Assembly (NCBI GenBank): GCA_019636335.1
Contig: JAHBXR010000007.1
Location: 45,978-109,977, forward strand
DNA: 64,000 nt
DNA from: Pirellulales bacterium
Lineage (GTDB): Bacteria > Planctomycetota > Planctomycetia > Pirellulales > JAEUIK01
Direction of reading: 5' to 3'
Below are positions 1 to 7,052 of this stretch, one piece after another (positions within the stretch are counted from its first letter, which is position 1; each line of letters starts with the position of its first letter). The notes under the pieces were generated by a model. That model was not told the DNA's origin. It did no database searches and saw only the letters and a program-made list of their open reading frames with translations. The position numbers and the translations under genes are program-made.

Positions 1-990
1 CATGAGTTTGGGATAGGTAATCAGAAACCGGATCACGGCAACTCGGTCCCCGGCATGGCCGGCAGCGTGCGGCTGGCTGCGTGACGGAAGGGCGAACACC
101 CCATCCTCATGAAGAGTCATGATTAGCTGGATATGTCGGACGACAGTCGAGGCGGACTGGGTCAAGAGTTGCGGCTGCTTCCAAATGGCTTTGAAATACA
201 GAGCGTGCGTCAGACGATCGGATGCGAACGACGCGACAACTGCATCGACGCGGGAGGCAATGGTGTCCGCCCGGGTCGAAAAGAGCGAAGGCTGGCGCAT
301 GACCGCTGAAAGGTAGTCGGCGCGCCGAATGATCGGAAAGTGTCGCAACACCGCCTCGACATTCTCGATCAATGTCTTCGGACTCTGATACAAGAGCGAA
401 GGATTCTTCTGCGCTGCGGCAAGGAGCCGAGGGATCGATAGGCCGTCAGCGGCAAAGTGGCGGGCCAGTGTCTCCAGATTGCCGATAAGCGTGCCGGGCG
501 CTTGCACGAAGAGAGTCGGTTGGCGAAGCGCCGTACTCAAGTAGTGGGGGGCCAGTAGCCCTTCCTCGGCGAATCGCGTTACCATCTGTTGGACATTGCC
601 TATGATTGTCGCGGGCTGTTGGTAGAAGAGCTGCGGTTGCCGAAGGCAGGCGCGCAGGTAGTCACGGTAGACCAGCCCCTCAGCTGTAAAGAGCGTCACG
701 ACGGTCTCAACATTGGCAATGATCGTGATCGGCCGCTGGCCGAACAGTTGCGGCTGCTTCAGCGCCGCTTTGATGTAATCGGAAAGGCGCAGGCCATGCT
801 TGGCAAAATGCGCGGTCACCTGCTCAATGTTGTGGATGAGCGTTTCCGGACGCTGCAAGGTGAGCGTGGGCTGCTTGCTTGCCGCCGAGGCGTAGGCGTT
901 AAGGCCAAGACCGTGATTGCGGAAGTGCGCCACGACCGCTTGCACCGTCGGATGGTCTTTGAGTTGGAATGGCGTTGCTCGTTGTGTCAA
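1..990 (-). CDS. Tandem 39-residue repeat protein, helical-solenoid-like (partial, runs off left edge)
   Basis: The minus strand is open from a TTG at 990 to the window edge (330 codons, no stop). From 876 downward it encodes seven consecutive units of about 39 residues (starts at 876, 759, 642, 525, 408, 297 and 180; the unit at 408 is 37 residues). The consensus is [KR]QPxLFxQxPxTLIxNVExVxxxF, then AxxGLxxxxYLxAAL. Unit positions 7, 11 and 15 vary most while the framework is conserved. The layout resembles mTERF-type or other alpha-solenoid nucleic-acid-binding repeats (P-x-L-L spacing, then paired amphipathic helices), but I cannot assign a family. A partial unit precedes the first full one. 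In-frame stops lie just upstream of 990 and no ATG is present, so the start is TTG, a downstream GTG, or lost. The gene diverges from the toxin-antitoxin pair. Function unknown; nucleic-acid binding is inference. Confidence 0.7.
   Translation of the reverse strand, partial: MTQRATPFQLKDHPTVQAVVAHFRNHGLGLNAYASAASKQPTLTLQRPETLIHNIEQVTAHFAKHGLRLSDYIKAALKQPQLFGQRPITIIANVETVVTLFTAEGLVYRDYLRACLRQPQLFYQQPATIIGNVQQMVTRFAEEGLLAPHYLSTALRQPTLFVQAPGTLIGNLETLARHFAADGLSIPRLLAAAQKNPSLLYQSPKTLIENVEAVLRHFPIIRRADYLSAVMRQPSLFSTRADTIASRVDAVVASFASDRLTHALYFKAIWKQPQLLTQSASTVVRHIQLIMTLHEDGVFALPSRSQPHAAGHAGDRVAVIRFLITYPKLM
100..876 (-). repeat. Coding tandem repeat, 117-bp unit
   Basis: About six and a half diverged direct repeats, one per 39-residue unit of the enclosing reading frame. 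One unit is 6 bp shorter (408-298). The repeats keep frame and differ mostly at synonymous or surface positions, as expected of an old protein repeat rather than a recent DNA duplication. Confidence 0.7.
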
Positions 991-1243
991 GTCAGGTGCG
1001 AACGGTGGATTATCGAAGCAGAGAGACTAGCGCGACCTTCCGCTGATCGCAAAAGAATTGTTTCATGCAATGAACGTAGTGTGGTCCACCTCCGTCCAGG
1101 CCGAAGAAGTCGCCCCATGTCATTCTTGCAACACCGTGGCAAATTTGTCACGGCGGGGACCATCGCTTTTTTGGACTCACAAGACAGGCAGATAAAGGGA
1201 GTTATTTGCCATGAAGTCCTGCGCGGCATGATGTTGTATTCGC

Positions 1244-1272
1244 TTGCGCGTCCACGCGAGCCGTGCTACTGT
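1244..1272 (+). promoter_or_regulatory. Candidate sigma70 promoter for toxin-antitoxin operon
   Basis: TTGCGC (1244-1249), a 17-base spacer and TACTGT (1267-1272) preceded by TG at -15/-14 (extended -10). It lies 28 bases before the antitoxin ATG. The rest of 991-1300 shows no gene; it is the divergent intergenic region between the repeat protein and the toxin-antitoxin pair. Confidence 0.4.
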
Positions 1273-1300
1273 CAAAGGAGAGGATGCAAGGAGGCACCAT

Positions 1301-1558
1301 ATGCACAAGACAAAACAGAATACGGAGAAGGTCAACGTTACCTTCCGCATGGCGAAGGATCGCGTCGACATGCTCGATGAGCTGGGCAAGTGCTATGACC
1401 GGGACCGGTCGTACTTGGTCAATGAGGCGGTCGAGGAATATATCGCACACCGGAAATGGCAAGTCGAAGAGGTGAAACGCGCCTTGAAGGAAGTAGAGGA
1501 AGGGAAGTTCCTGACTGAGGAAGAATTCCTGCGTGACGTTGCGAGTTGGGGCGCGTGA
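1301..1558 (+). CDS. Ribbon-helix-helix antitoxin (CopG/ParD-like)
   Basis: An 85-residue protein. The N-terminal third (VNVTFRM, then DRVDMLDELGK and DRSYLVNEAVEEYI) fits a ribbon-helix-helix DNA-binding fold: a beta strand followed by two helices. The C-terminal half is acidic and helical (KRALKEVEEGKFLTEEEF) and would wrap the toxin. The ATG at 1301 is chosen because an AAGGAGG-type ribosome site sits at 1288-1294; a longer frame from 1244 lacks one. It overlaps the downstream toxin by four bases, the usual translational coupling of RelBE/ParDE modules. It should repress its own promoter, as family members do. Confidence 0.8.
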   Translation: MHKTKQNTEKVNVTFRMAKDRVDMLDELGKCYDRDRSYLVNEAVEEYIAHRKWQVEEVKRALKEVEEGKFLTEEEFLRDVASWGA

Positions 1559-1839
1559 AACTTGTCCTGTCAGAGGCGTTCCGCGAGGAACTGCGTGAAG
1601 AGTTTCTCTACCTTCGCAAGAAGAACCCCGCTGCGGCTCGGGTCGTTCGCGATCGGCTCGTCGCAGCTATTCAGCGTCTGAAGAATTACCCGGACTCGGG
1701 CCGTGCATGGCGTTTGCCCGGCAGTCGGGAACTCGTGATCCACGGGCTTCCGTATATCGTCATCTATAAGGTCTCGGCGGAAGCCGTGATTGTAGCGTCG
1801 CTGCTGCATTCCTCGCGTGAGGTGCAGCGTGTCCACTGA
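1555..1839 (+). CDS. RelE/ParE-family toxin
   Basis: A 94-residue protein starting at GTG 1555, which overlaps the antitoxin stop (GTGA). The pattern is typical of the RelE/ParE superfamily: an N-terminal strand and helix (LVLSEAFREELREEF), a middle helix with AAARVVRDRLVAAI, then RLKNYPDSGRAWRLPGSREL and the C-terminal strands LPYIVIYKV and VIVASLLHSSRE. ParE-like members poison gyrase and RelE-like members cut mRNA on the ribosome; sequence alone does not decide between them here. The terminal H-S-R-E region matches the conserved basic end of the family. It probably stabilises the element. Confidence 0.8.
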   Translation: MKLVLSEAFREELREEFLYLRKKNPAAARVVRDRLVAAIQRLKNYPDSGRAWRLPGSRELVIHGLPYIVIYKVSAEAVIVASLLHSSREVQRVH

Positions 1840-1856
1840 AGACGCCAAGGCAGCCG

Positions 1857-2867
1857 ATGCAGAGACAATCGATTGAAGCAAGCGTTATGCAGGAAGCTCA
1901 GGATAAGTCGGTAGTGGTTGTGAAGGAGCGAAACGTTTCGGTCAGCGACATACCGAAGCTCGTGTCTCACTGCGGCGCAGCGGCAGCATTCGCCTGGGAA
2001 GAATTCTTCCTGGGCAAGATCAGGAATGTCCACACCCGCAAGACGTATCTCCGCGCAGTTCGCGCGTTCCTCGCCTGGTGCGAGAAGTGCAACGTTGAAC
2101 TCGTGAAGATCACGCCTGGAATGGTTGGGCACTATCTCGACGAGCTACCGGTGAGCACGCCGTCGAAAAAGCTGCACCTGGCGGCAATCCGCTCCTTCCT
2201 GGATGTCCTTGTGCAGCGGCATGTCATCGTGCTGAACCCGGCCTTGTCCGTCCGCGCTCCACGATACTCGGCACTTGAAGGAAAGACGCCCGAGATCACG
2301 GTCCAGCAATGCCGAATGCTTCTGGCCTCGATCCGACTCAATACGCCGGTGGACTATCGGGACCGGGCCGTCATTGCCGTGCTGATCTATACCGCCGCGC
2401 GGGCGGGTGCGGTGGCCCGCTTGCGGATCAAAGACTTTGTGCATGACGGAACCCAGCACTCCTTCCGGTTCGCCGAGAAGGGCGGCAAGTCTCGCCTCAT
2501 CCCAGTGCGTTCCAATCTGGAAGGGTTTGTGCGCGAGTATCTCTCCATAGCGGCCCTGGGCGACGCGCCTTCCGATGGTCCCATGTTCCGCTCAGGGTAT
2601 GGCAGAACGGGGAGGCTCACCGATTCCGCCATGTCGGCGATTGACATCTGCCGCATGGTGAAGCGGCGGTTGAAAGCGGCAGGAATCGCAACGGCGGCTT
2701 CGCCGCATTCGTTCCGTGCATGCGCCGCGACGGACCTCCTCCTTCAGGGTGTCCCGCTTGAAGACGTGCAGTACCTGTTGGGTCACTCCGACTCCCGTGT
2801 GACCAAGCTATACGATCGCCGTTCTCGTCGCGTCACGCGGAACATCGTCGAGCGGATCTCGGTCTAA
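1857..2867 (+). CDS. Tyrosine recombinase (XerC/D-like)
   Basis: A 336-residue site-specific recombinase. An N-terminal SAM-like core-binding domain spans roughly residues 45-135 (NVHTRKTYLRAVRAFLAWC). The catalytic domain follows, with Arg182 (TAARAGAV), Lys208, the HSFR box (His284, Arg287), His310 in LLGHSDS and the nucleophile Tyr319 (KLYDRR), so all expected catalytic residues are present. An ATG at 1887 is an alternative start. It lies directly downstream of the toxin-antitoxin pair and is clearly different from the second recombinase at 10051, so it may act on its own sub-element or in resolution rather than in integration at ssrA. Confidence 0.85.
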   Translation: MQRQSIEASVMQEAQDKSVVVVKERNVSVSDIPKLVSHCGAAAAFAWEEFFLGKIRNVHTRKTYLRAVRAFLAWCEKCNVELVKITPGMVGHYLDELPVSTPSKKLHLAAIRSFLDVLVQRHVIVLNPALSVRAPRYSALEGKTPEITVQQCRMLLASIRLNTPVDYRDRAVIAVLIYTAARAGAVARLRIKDFVHDGTQHSFRFAEKGGKSRLIPVRSNLEGFVREYLSIAALGDAPSDGPMFRSGYGRTGRLTDSAMSAIDICRMVKRRLKAAGIATAASPHSFRACAATDLLLQGVPLEDVQYLLGHSDSRVTKLYDRRSRRVTRNIVERISV

Positions 2868-3046
2868 TGGGTTCGGTGGTGCTTTTCGGTTGGGGTTGGT
2901 TGCCGTGATCGATACCAGGGGCGAGATGTCTTTGGAACGCCACAGTCGTTACACTCACCAAATAAGACATCGGTGGTGAACGACCGTCGGTGAAGGTCGA
3001 GAGAGAATTGCGTTGAGGTCATTTTCCTGGTGGGGCTGGCACGTCG

Positions 3047-4897
3047 ATGAGTGAAGGAGCCAAAGCGGCCGTTCATACCTATCTGGCATCAGCGACGGAT
3101 TTCACCACCCTAACGGAGCGAGACCATTCTCACGAACTCGCGAAGTACGGAAAAGACATTATTCCCGCTCTTGAAGACTCATTCGAGAGTGTTTCTCCGA
3201 TTCAGCGGGTACTCACTGCATGGATGTTGCTTCGACTGGGAGAGCTGAAGGCTGGATGGGTTTCCCAAGAAGCCATGTCGCGTTGTCGAGACTTCCTCGA
3301 AACGTCAATGTCGACGTCGGATGCCGATCTTCGACTCTGGACATGTACGGTGCTGCAACATGGCCACGCGCCGCAGTCGATGGTCGAGAGTCTGACGAGG
3401 ACGCTTGCCGACGGCCCGGACGATGTTCGGGTATTTGTGGCTGCCGCCCTGGTGGGAACCGGTGAAGGCAATCAAACCGCGATGTCGGTATTGGCGAATG
3501 CCCTGGTGGGAGATCACGAAATCCATTCGGCGATTGCCGCTTCGGCGTTCGTTCGACTTGGTATTCGCCGTGCGGAAGCCGTGAAACAGCTAGTCGCGAC
3601 CCTGCGGACGAACCTCTTTGGACGTCCCATTCCCGTTCTTCAAATTCTGGGAGAAATCGGTCCGGCGGCACTTTCCGCAGCACCAGCAGTGATTGAACTG
3701 GTTGGCAATACGTCTCTCTCGCCATTGGATCGAGGGTATGCGGCACTCACGCTGGGAAGCATTAGGAGGGGGACAGGTAAAGGAAACAAGATCCTTGAAC
3801 GTGCATTGCATTCCGAGCATTGGCAAATCGTGCAGGGTTCTGCCGAAGGATTGGCACTCGTAGGACCGGCGACATCGGGGGTGATTCGGCGGCTCATCGA
3901 GCTGCTCTCAGACGACAACGAGGACTTGCGGCGCGCTGCCGCCATCGGATTGCGCGCGTTCGGTCCATCCGCCGTTGAGGCGATGTCCAATATGATCGGG
4001 CGACTCGCTGTGGAAACAAGCCCCAAAGTATTGGACGAACTAGTGGGGGCGTTAAGCGCCTTGGGACAATCAGCTGTGCCCTCGCTGGTAGACATCGTAC
4101 GGCAAGGGGACATGCGTACGATTGCATCGGTCGTAAGCGCATTGAGTTGGATCGCCCGCGACCATACCGAAGCCGTCATTTGCGCGACGCTCATGGATAC
4201 GGACGAAGTCGTTCGGAAGGCCGGGGTGATGGTTGTCTTCGACTTACAGGATCAAGCGAGTGCCGCTGCGCCGATACTGGCGAGGCTGTTGGATGAGACC
4301 GTTGATGACAATCATGCAGCAGTTTTGATCGCCGCGATTTCAGCCTGTGGCCCATCGGGGGCAATGGCTCTGGATTCTTTGATCAACGCGCTGATTCACC
4401 GGCATGGCATCGCTTCGGAGTGGGCGGAGAATGCGCTTCGAAAGATTGGTCGTGAGGCTACTCGATCCCTGCAATCGGTGCTTCCAAGGGTTGAAGGAGA
4501 ACAGAAGGCGAAGGTAAATCGTCTGCTATCGTCACTTGATGGTGGGAAATCCGATCTTCTTGAACAGTTTGCCGGGATTGACCTTGAGACGATCCGTACG
4601 TACGTGCTGGTCGGTAGCTTCCTAGAATCCGCACCGAGCGCATCTTCTTGGCCGACGATACTGAGTGCTTTGCAAAAGCAGTTTCCGGAGAATGATGCTG
4701 GCATCGACTTGGACATTTCCGCCAGGACACTCAGCAATAGAGTGGGGAGGCTAGGAGACATGCTTGGCCTCAAACTCACTGATCACGCCGAGAGGACGAG
4801 AGGAAGATTGACAAAGGATGGTCAGCGAATCTGGCGAAGCGCGTCCGAGTACTTGCGTGTGCTGGCCATGTCCCGCCAAACGGGTGAAACTGCTTGA
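3047..4897 (+). CDS. HEAT-repeat protein with C-terminal LysR-like winged helix
   Basis: A 616-residue protein. Residues of about 25-500 form many HEAT-like alpha hairpins (recurring patterns such as LRRAAAIGLRAFGPSAVEAM and VPSLVDIV), implying a protein-binding solenoid. The last hundred residues change character: SARTLSNRVGRLGDMLGLKL, then LTKDGQRIWRSASEYL. This matches the recognition helix and wing of a LysR-type winged helix-turn-helix (SqsavSrqirrLEeelG... LTeaG), but here it is at the C-terminus and without a LysR effector domain. It may be a DNA-linked scaffold or regulator. No known fusion of this order comes to mind. The 180 bases upstream (2868-3046) contain no convincing gene. Confidence 0.6.
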   Translation: MSEGAKAAVHTYLASATDFTTLTERDHSHELAKYGKDIIPALEDSFESVSPIQRVLTAWMLLRLGELKAGWVSQEAMSRCRDFLETSMSTSDADLRLWTCTVLQHGHAPQSMVESLTRTLADGPDDVRVFVAAALVGTGEGNQTAMSVLANALVGDHEIHSAIAASAFVRLGIRRAEAVKQLVATLRTNLFGRPIPVLQILGEIGPAALSAAPAVIELVGNTSLSPLDRGYAALTLGSIRRGTGKGNKILERALHSEHWQIVQGSAEGLALVGPATSGVIRRLIELLSDDNEDLRRAAAIGLRAFGPSAVEAMSNMIGRLAVETSPKVLDELVGALSALGQSAVPSLVDIVRQGDMRTIASVVSALSWIARDHTEAVICATLMDTDEVVRKAGVMVVFDLQDQASAAAPILARLLDETVDDNHAAVLIAAISACGPSGAMALDSLINALIHRHGIASEWAENALRKIGREATRSLQSVLPRVEGEQKAKVNRLLSSLDGGKSDLLEQFAGIDLETIRTYVLVGSFLESAPSASSWPTILSALQKQFPENDAGIDLDISARTLSNRVGRLGDMLGLKLTDHAERTRGRLTKDGQRIWRSASEYLRVLAMSRQTGETA

Positions 4898-4938
4898 CTG
4901 TGATCGGAAGACATGCCAACTGATTATCAACAATCAGT

Positions 4939-5340
4939 GTGGCACGTATGGCAGATGAAGCGGACAAAGATAAGCACATCCTCAAACTCGACCTGATCGC
5001 TTTTCCGACCGATCAAATCACGATTGGTCAACTCCGGCAAAGGCAGCCCCAACTATTCACGGAGAAGGGAATCTTCGGGCCTGCCAGGAAGGGATATTCG
5101 GCGAGAGGCCAGATCGATGCCTTCACTGCGATGGAATCCGAGCGACGCCTTGCCCAAAAGGCATTCGCGGCGGCGGCCGGGCAACCTGATCCTCATCCGG
5201 ATGTCGACCGTATGGAGGAAATGCGGTACCTCAATGAGGAATACGTCGCGTACGGACTCAGCAGCGGACCGCAGAAGACCAATCAGTTGATCCGAGATAT
5301 CGAGTCTTCGGCGGCGCGCCAGGCCGGCCGTAAGCGGTAA
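4939..5340 (+). CDS. Hypothetical protein
   Basis: A 133-residue soluble, charged protein with no family I recognise. The centre (TIGQLRQRQPQLFTEKGIFG) and the C-terminal helix ending in basic residues suggest a small helical protein. The start could be GTG 4939 or ATG 4948. It follows the HEAT/winged-helix gene on the same strand after a 41-base gap, so co-transcription is plausible. Confidence 0.55.
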   Translation: MARMADEADKDKHILKLDLIAFPTDQITIGQLRQRQPQLFTEKGIFGPARKGYSARGQIDAFTAMESERRLAQKAFAAAAGQPDPHPDVDRMEEMRYLNEEYVAYGLSSGPQKTNQLIRDIESSAARQAGRKR

Positions 5341-5449
5341 TCGAATGTGCCTCTCCGGGTCTGGTTCCAGGGACTCGCATCGCCATCTGCGAAAAATATT
5401 TTCGCACGAACATTTCTGCGCCATTTGACGCCATGCTGCTCCTTGTTGA

Positions 5450-5650
5450 TTGTCAACGCACTTTGGATGCGGGCTACAGGAGGAACGGGGCGACTCCAAG
5501 CTGAAAAAGTGGACGTGTGGTTGCACGAACGTGCGCGTCGCGGTCAAGGAGTTCCGCGCCCGCTGTCTCTCCTGCGGTAACGAATTCCATCGCGACGACA
5601 CGCCAGGCCCGGCCAAGCATCGGCGGGTATCCACCAAATCACGGTCTTGA
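5450..5650 (+). CDS. Small zinc-ribbon protein, possibly a gene remnant
   Basis: The frame ending at 5650 encodes KKWTCGCTNVRVAV, then FRARCLSCGNEFHRDD, a four-cysteine zinc ribbon (CxC and CxxC) seen at the end of many element-encoded proteins. The only upstream start is TTG 5450 and no good ribosome site precedes it; AGGAGGA at 5478-5484 is too far from any start codon in frame. The fragment may be the C-terminal remainder of a larger zinc protein such as an SprT-like one. The remainder of 5341-5684 holds nothing else convincing. Confidence 0.4.
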   Translation: MSTHFGCGLQEERGDSKLKKWTCGCTNVRVAVKEFRARCLSCGNEFHRDDTPGPAKHRRVSTKSRS

Positions 5651-5684
5651 GTTCTTTGGTCGCTGTTTTGAAAGGAGTCCCAAC

Positions 5685-5768
5685 ATGGGCGAATACCTGG
5701 TCAAAGCGTTTCTGAGCATCCTGGCGTTCCTTCTCTACGGAAAGATCGGAGGAGATGGCAATCGCTAG
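5685..5768 (+). CDS. 27-residue hydrophobic small protein
   Basis: A very short frame with an excellent AAAGGAG ribosome site (5671-5677) seven bases before the ATG. The peptide has one hydrophobic helix (LVKAFLSILAFLLYGKI) and a short polar tail, so it is probably a single-pass membrane microprotein. It lies just upstream of the DUF1232 membrane protein, which also has a good ribosome site, so the two are likely in one transcript. Function unknown. Confidence 0.5.
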   Translation: MGEYLVKAFLSILAFLLYGKIGGDGNR

Positions 5769-5825
5769 ATCGGCGGGCAACGAGAGTTTCAACAGTCAAT
5801 CGAGTTCACCGTTGGAGGTTCAATC

Positions 5826-6242
5826 ATGGGCATCATGCAGGTCATTGGCATCTTCATCATCTGTGGGACCATCTTGCTCTTGGCATTGATGGTTCTGGTC
5901 GCGATTCCGCAGAGCCGGTTGCGTGACGTACTGCTTCAGGTTGTGGGCTGGCTGTTTGCCGGTGGCTGCGCGGCGTACGTCTTGTCGCCAGTAGACGTAG
6001 TGCCGGAAGTGATCCTGGGACCGTTTGGCCTGGTGGACGACCTGATTGCCCTGATTGTGGGAATTGGGTCGGCCGTGGCCGCCTGGCAAGTACGGCGGCG
6101 AGCCGGAAGGTCGCCCGTCATTGATGTCTCCATCAGTGGACCGGAGAGACAGCAATCAAGTTCCGAGTTCGTTTCGCGTGTCGGCCATGTCTTGTTGCAC
6201 TCGAACGGCCATCTCCCCGTCAGGAAAGGGGGTGCCAAGTGA
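5826..6242 (+). CDS. DUF1232 (YkvA-like) membrane protein
   Basis: A 138-residue protein. A first transmembrane helix spans residues 5-27. The DUF1232 signature follows at about 37-87: YVLSPVDVVPE and GLVDDLIALIVGIG, the conserved S-P-x-D-x-x-P-E/D ... G-x-x-D-D pattern, within two further hydrophobic segments. The C-terminal 50 residues are basic and cytoplasmic-looking. Members of this family are small inner-membrane proteins of unknown role. A GGAGG ribosome site lies at the end of the preceding line. Its stop overlaps the start of the ParB-like gene by four bases, showing translational coupling. Confidence 0.75.
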   Translation: MGIMQVIGIFIICGTILLLALMVLVAIPQSRLRDVLLQVVGWLFAGGCAAYVLSPVDVVPEVILGPFGLVDDLIALIVGIGSAVAAWQVRRRAGRSPVIDVSISGPERQQSSSEFVSRVGHVLLHSNGHLPVRKGGAK

Positions 6243-7030
6243 AGATTCCCCTCGTGCAGATCCTCTGCGACGGCAACATCCGCAAGCAGTTCGACGAGGC
6301 CCAGATCGAGGGCCTCGCCCAGACCATGAGCCTCCTGGGGCAGCAAGTCCCGGCCAAGGGGCGAATGGTGGATGGCAAGTGCGTCTTGACCGATGGCATG
6401 CGGCGATTCCTGGCCGCGCGGAAGCTCGGCTGGGAATCGCTGGAGGTTGACCTCGAAGAGGGTGAGCTGAATGAAGGCGACCTTCTTCAACGCCAGCTCG
6501 TCCTCAACTGTCAGCGGAGCGATATTCCGGCGCTCGACAAGGCGCGGGCGATCGCCCGGCTCATGGAAGTGACGAGATGCAATGCTTCAGGCGCGGCCTC
6601 GCGCCTGGGTATGTCCAACGCCACGGTGACGCGACTTCTCAGTCTGCTTGAGTTGCCGGAGGAGGTTCAACGCGAGGTCGAATCCGGGAAGCTCGCCGCC
6701 AGTACGGCCTACGAACTGGCGCGAGTCTCCGATCCCGCCAGGCAGTCGGCCATGGTGGAAGCGGCGAAGCAGGGCAACCTCACTCGTGACGCGGTGACGG
6801 CGCAGCGCAAACTCGCCAGTCAGCCTGTGGCAAAGCCATCGCGCTCCGTCTCACGGACCTCGCTTTCTCTGGGCGACGGTCGTGCGCTGACGGTCGCAGG
6901 CCCGGACCTGTCGCTGGATTCGCTCGTCTCCCTGCTTGAGGAGTTGTTGGGCAAGTGCCGCAAGGCGCGCAGCCACGGTTGGGAACTTGGGACGCTGGTT
7001 CGGGCGCTTCGGGATCAGTCCAAGGCTTGA
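6239..7030 (+). CDS. ParB/Spo0J-family protein (orphan)
   Basis: A 263-residue protein starting at GTG 6239, overlapping the upstream stop. The N-terminal ParB/Srx-like domain is recognisable from NIRKQFDEAQIEGLAQTM and from TDGMRRFLAARKLG (residues 51-64), the equivalent of the GERRxxAA box. A helix-turn-helix lies at about 115-137 (ASGAASRLGMSNATVTRLL). The last 60 residues may be a dimerisation helix. No ParA ATPase is encoded in this window, so classical partition is unlikely. Element-borne ParB-like proteins can act as regulators or accessory transfer factors. It sits immediately before the coupling ATPase gene. Confidence 0.8.
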   Translation: MKIPLVQILCDGNIRKQFDEAQIEGLAQTMSLLGQQVPAKGRMVDGKCVLTDGMRRFLAARKLGWESLEVDLEEGELNEGDLLQRQLVLNCQRSDIPALDKARAIARLMEVTRCNASGAASRLGMSNATVTRLLSLLELPEEVQREVESGKLAASTAYELARVSDPARQSAMVEAAKQGNLTRDAVTAQRKLASQPVAKPSRSVSRTSLSLGDGRALTVAGPDLSLDSLVSLLEELLGKCRKARSHGWELGTLVRALRDQSKA

Positions 7031-7052
7031 CGAACAGAAAGGAGAAGATGCC

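Noticed and set aside
589..1380. 263-codon plus-strand frame
   Set aside because: It is antisense to the repeat protein for much of its length, its repeated motifs are the mirror of that protein, and it runs through the toxin-antitoxin start; no ribosome site.
2864..3076. 70-codon minus-strand frame with CNDCG
   Set aside because: Only one cysteine pair and no ribosome site; overlaps the start of the HEAT gene.
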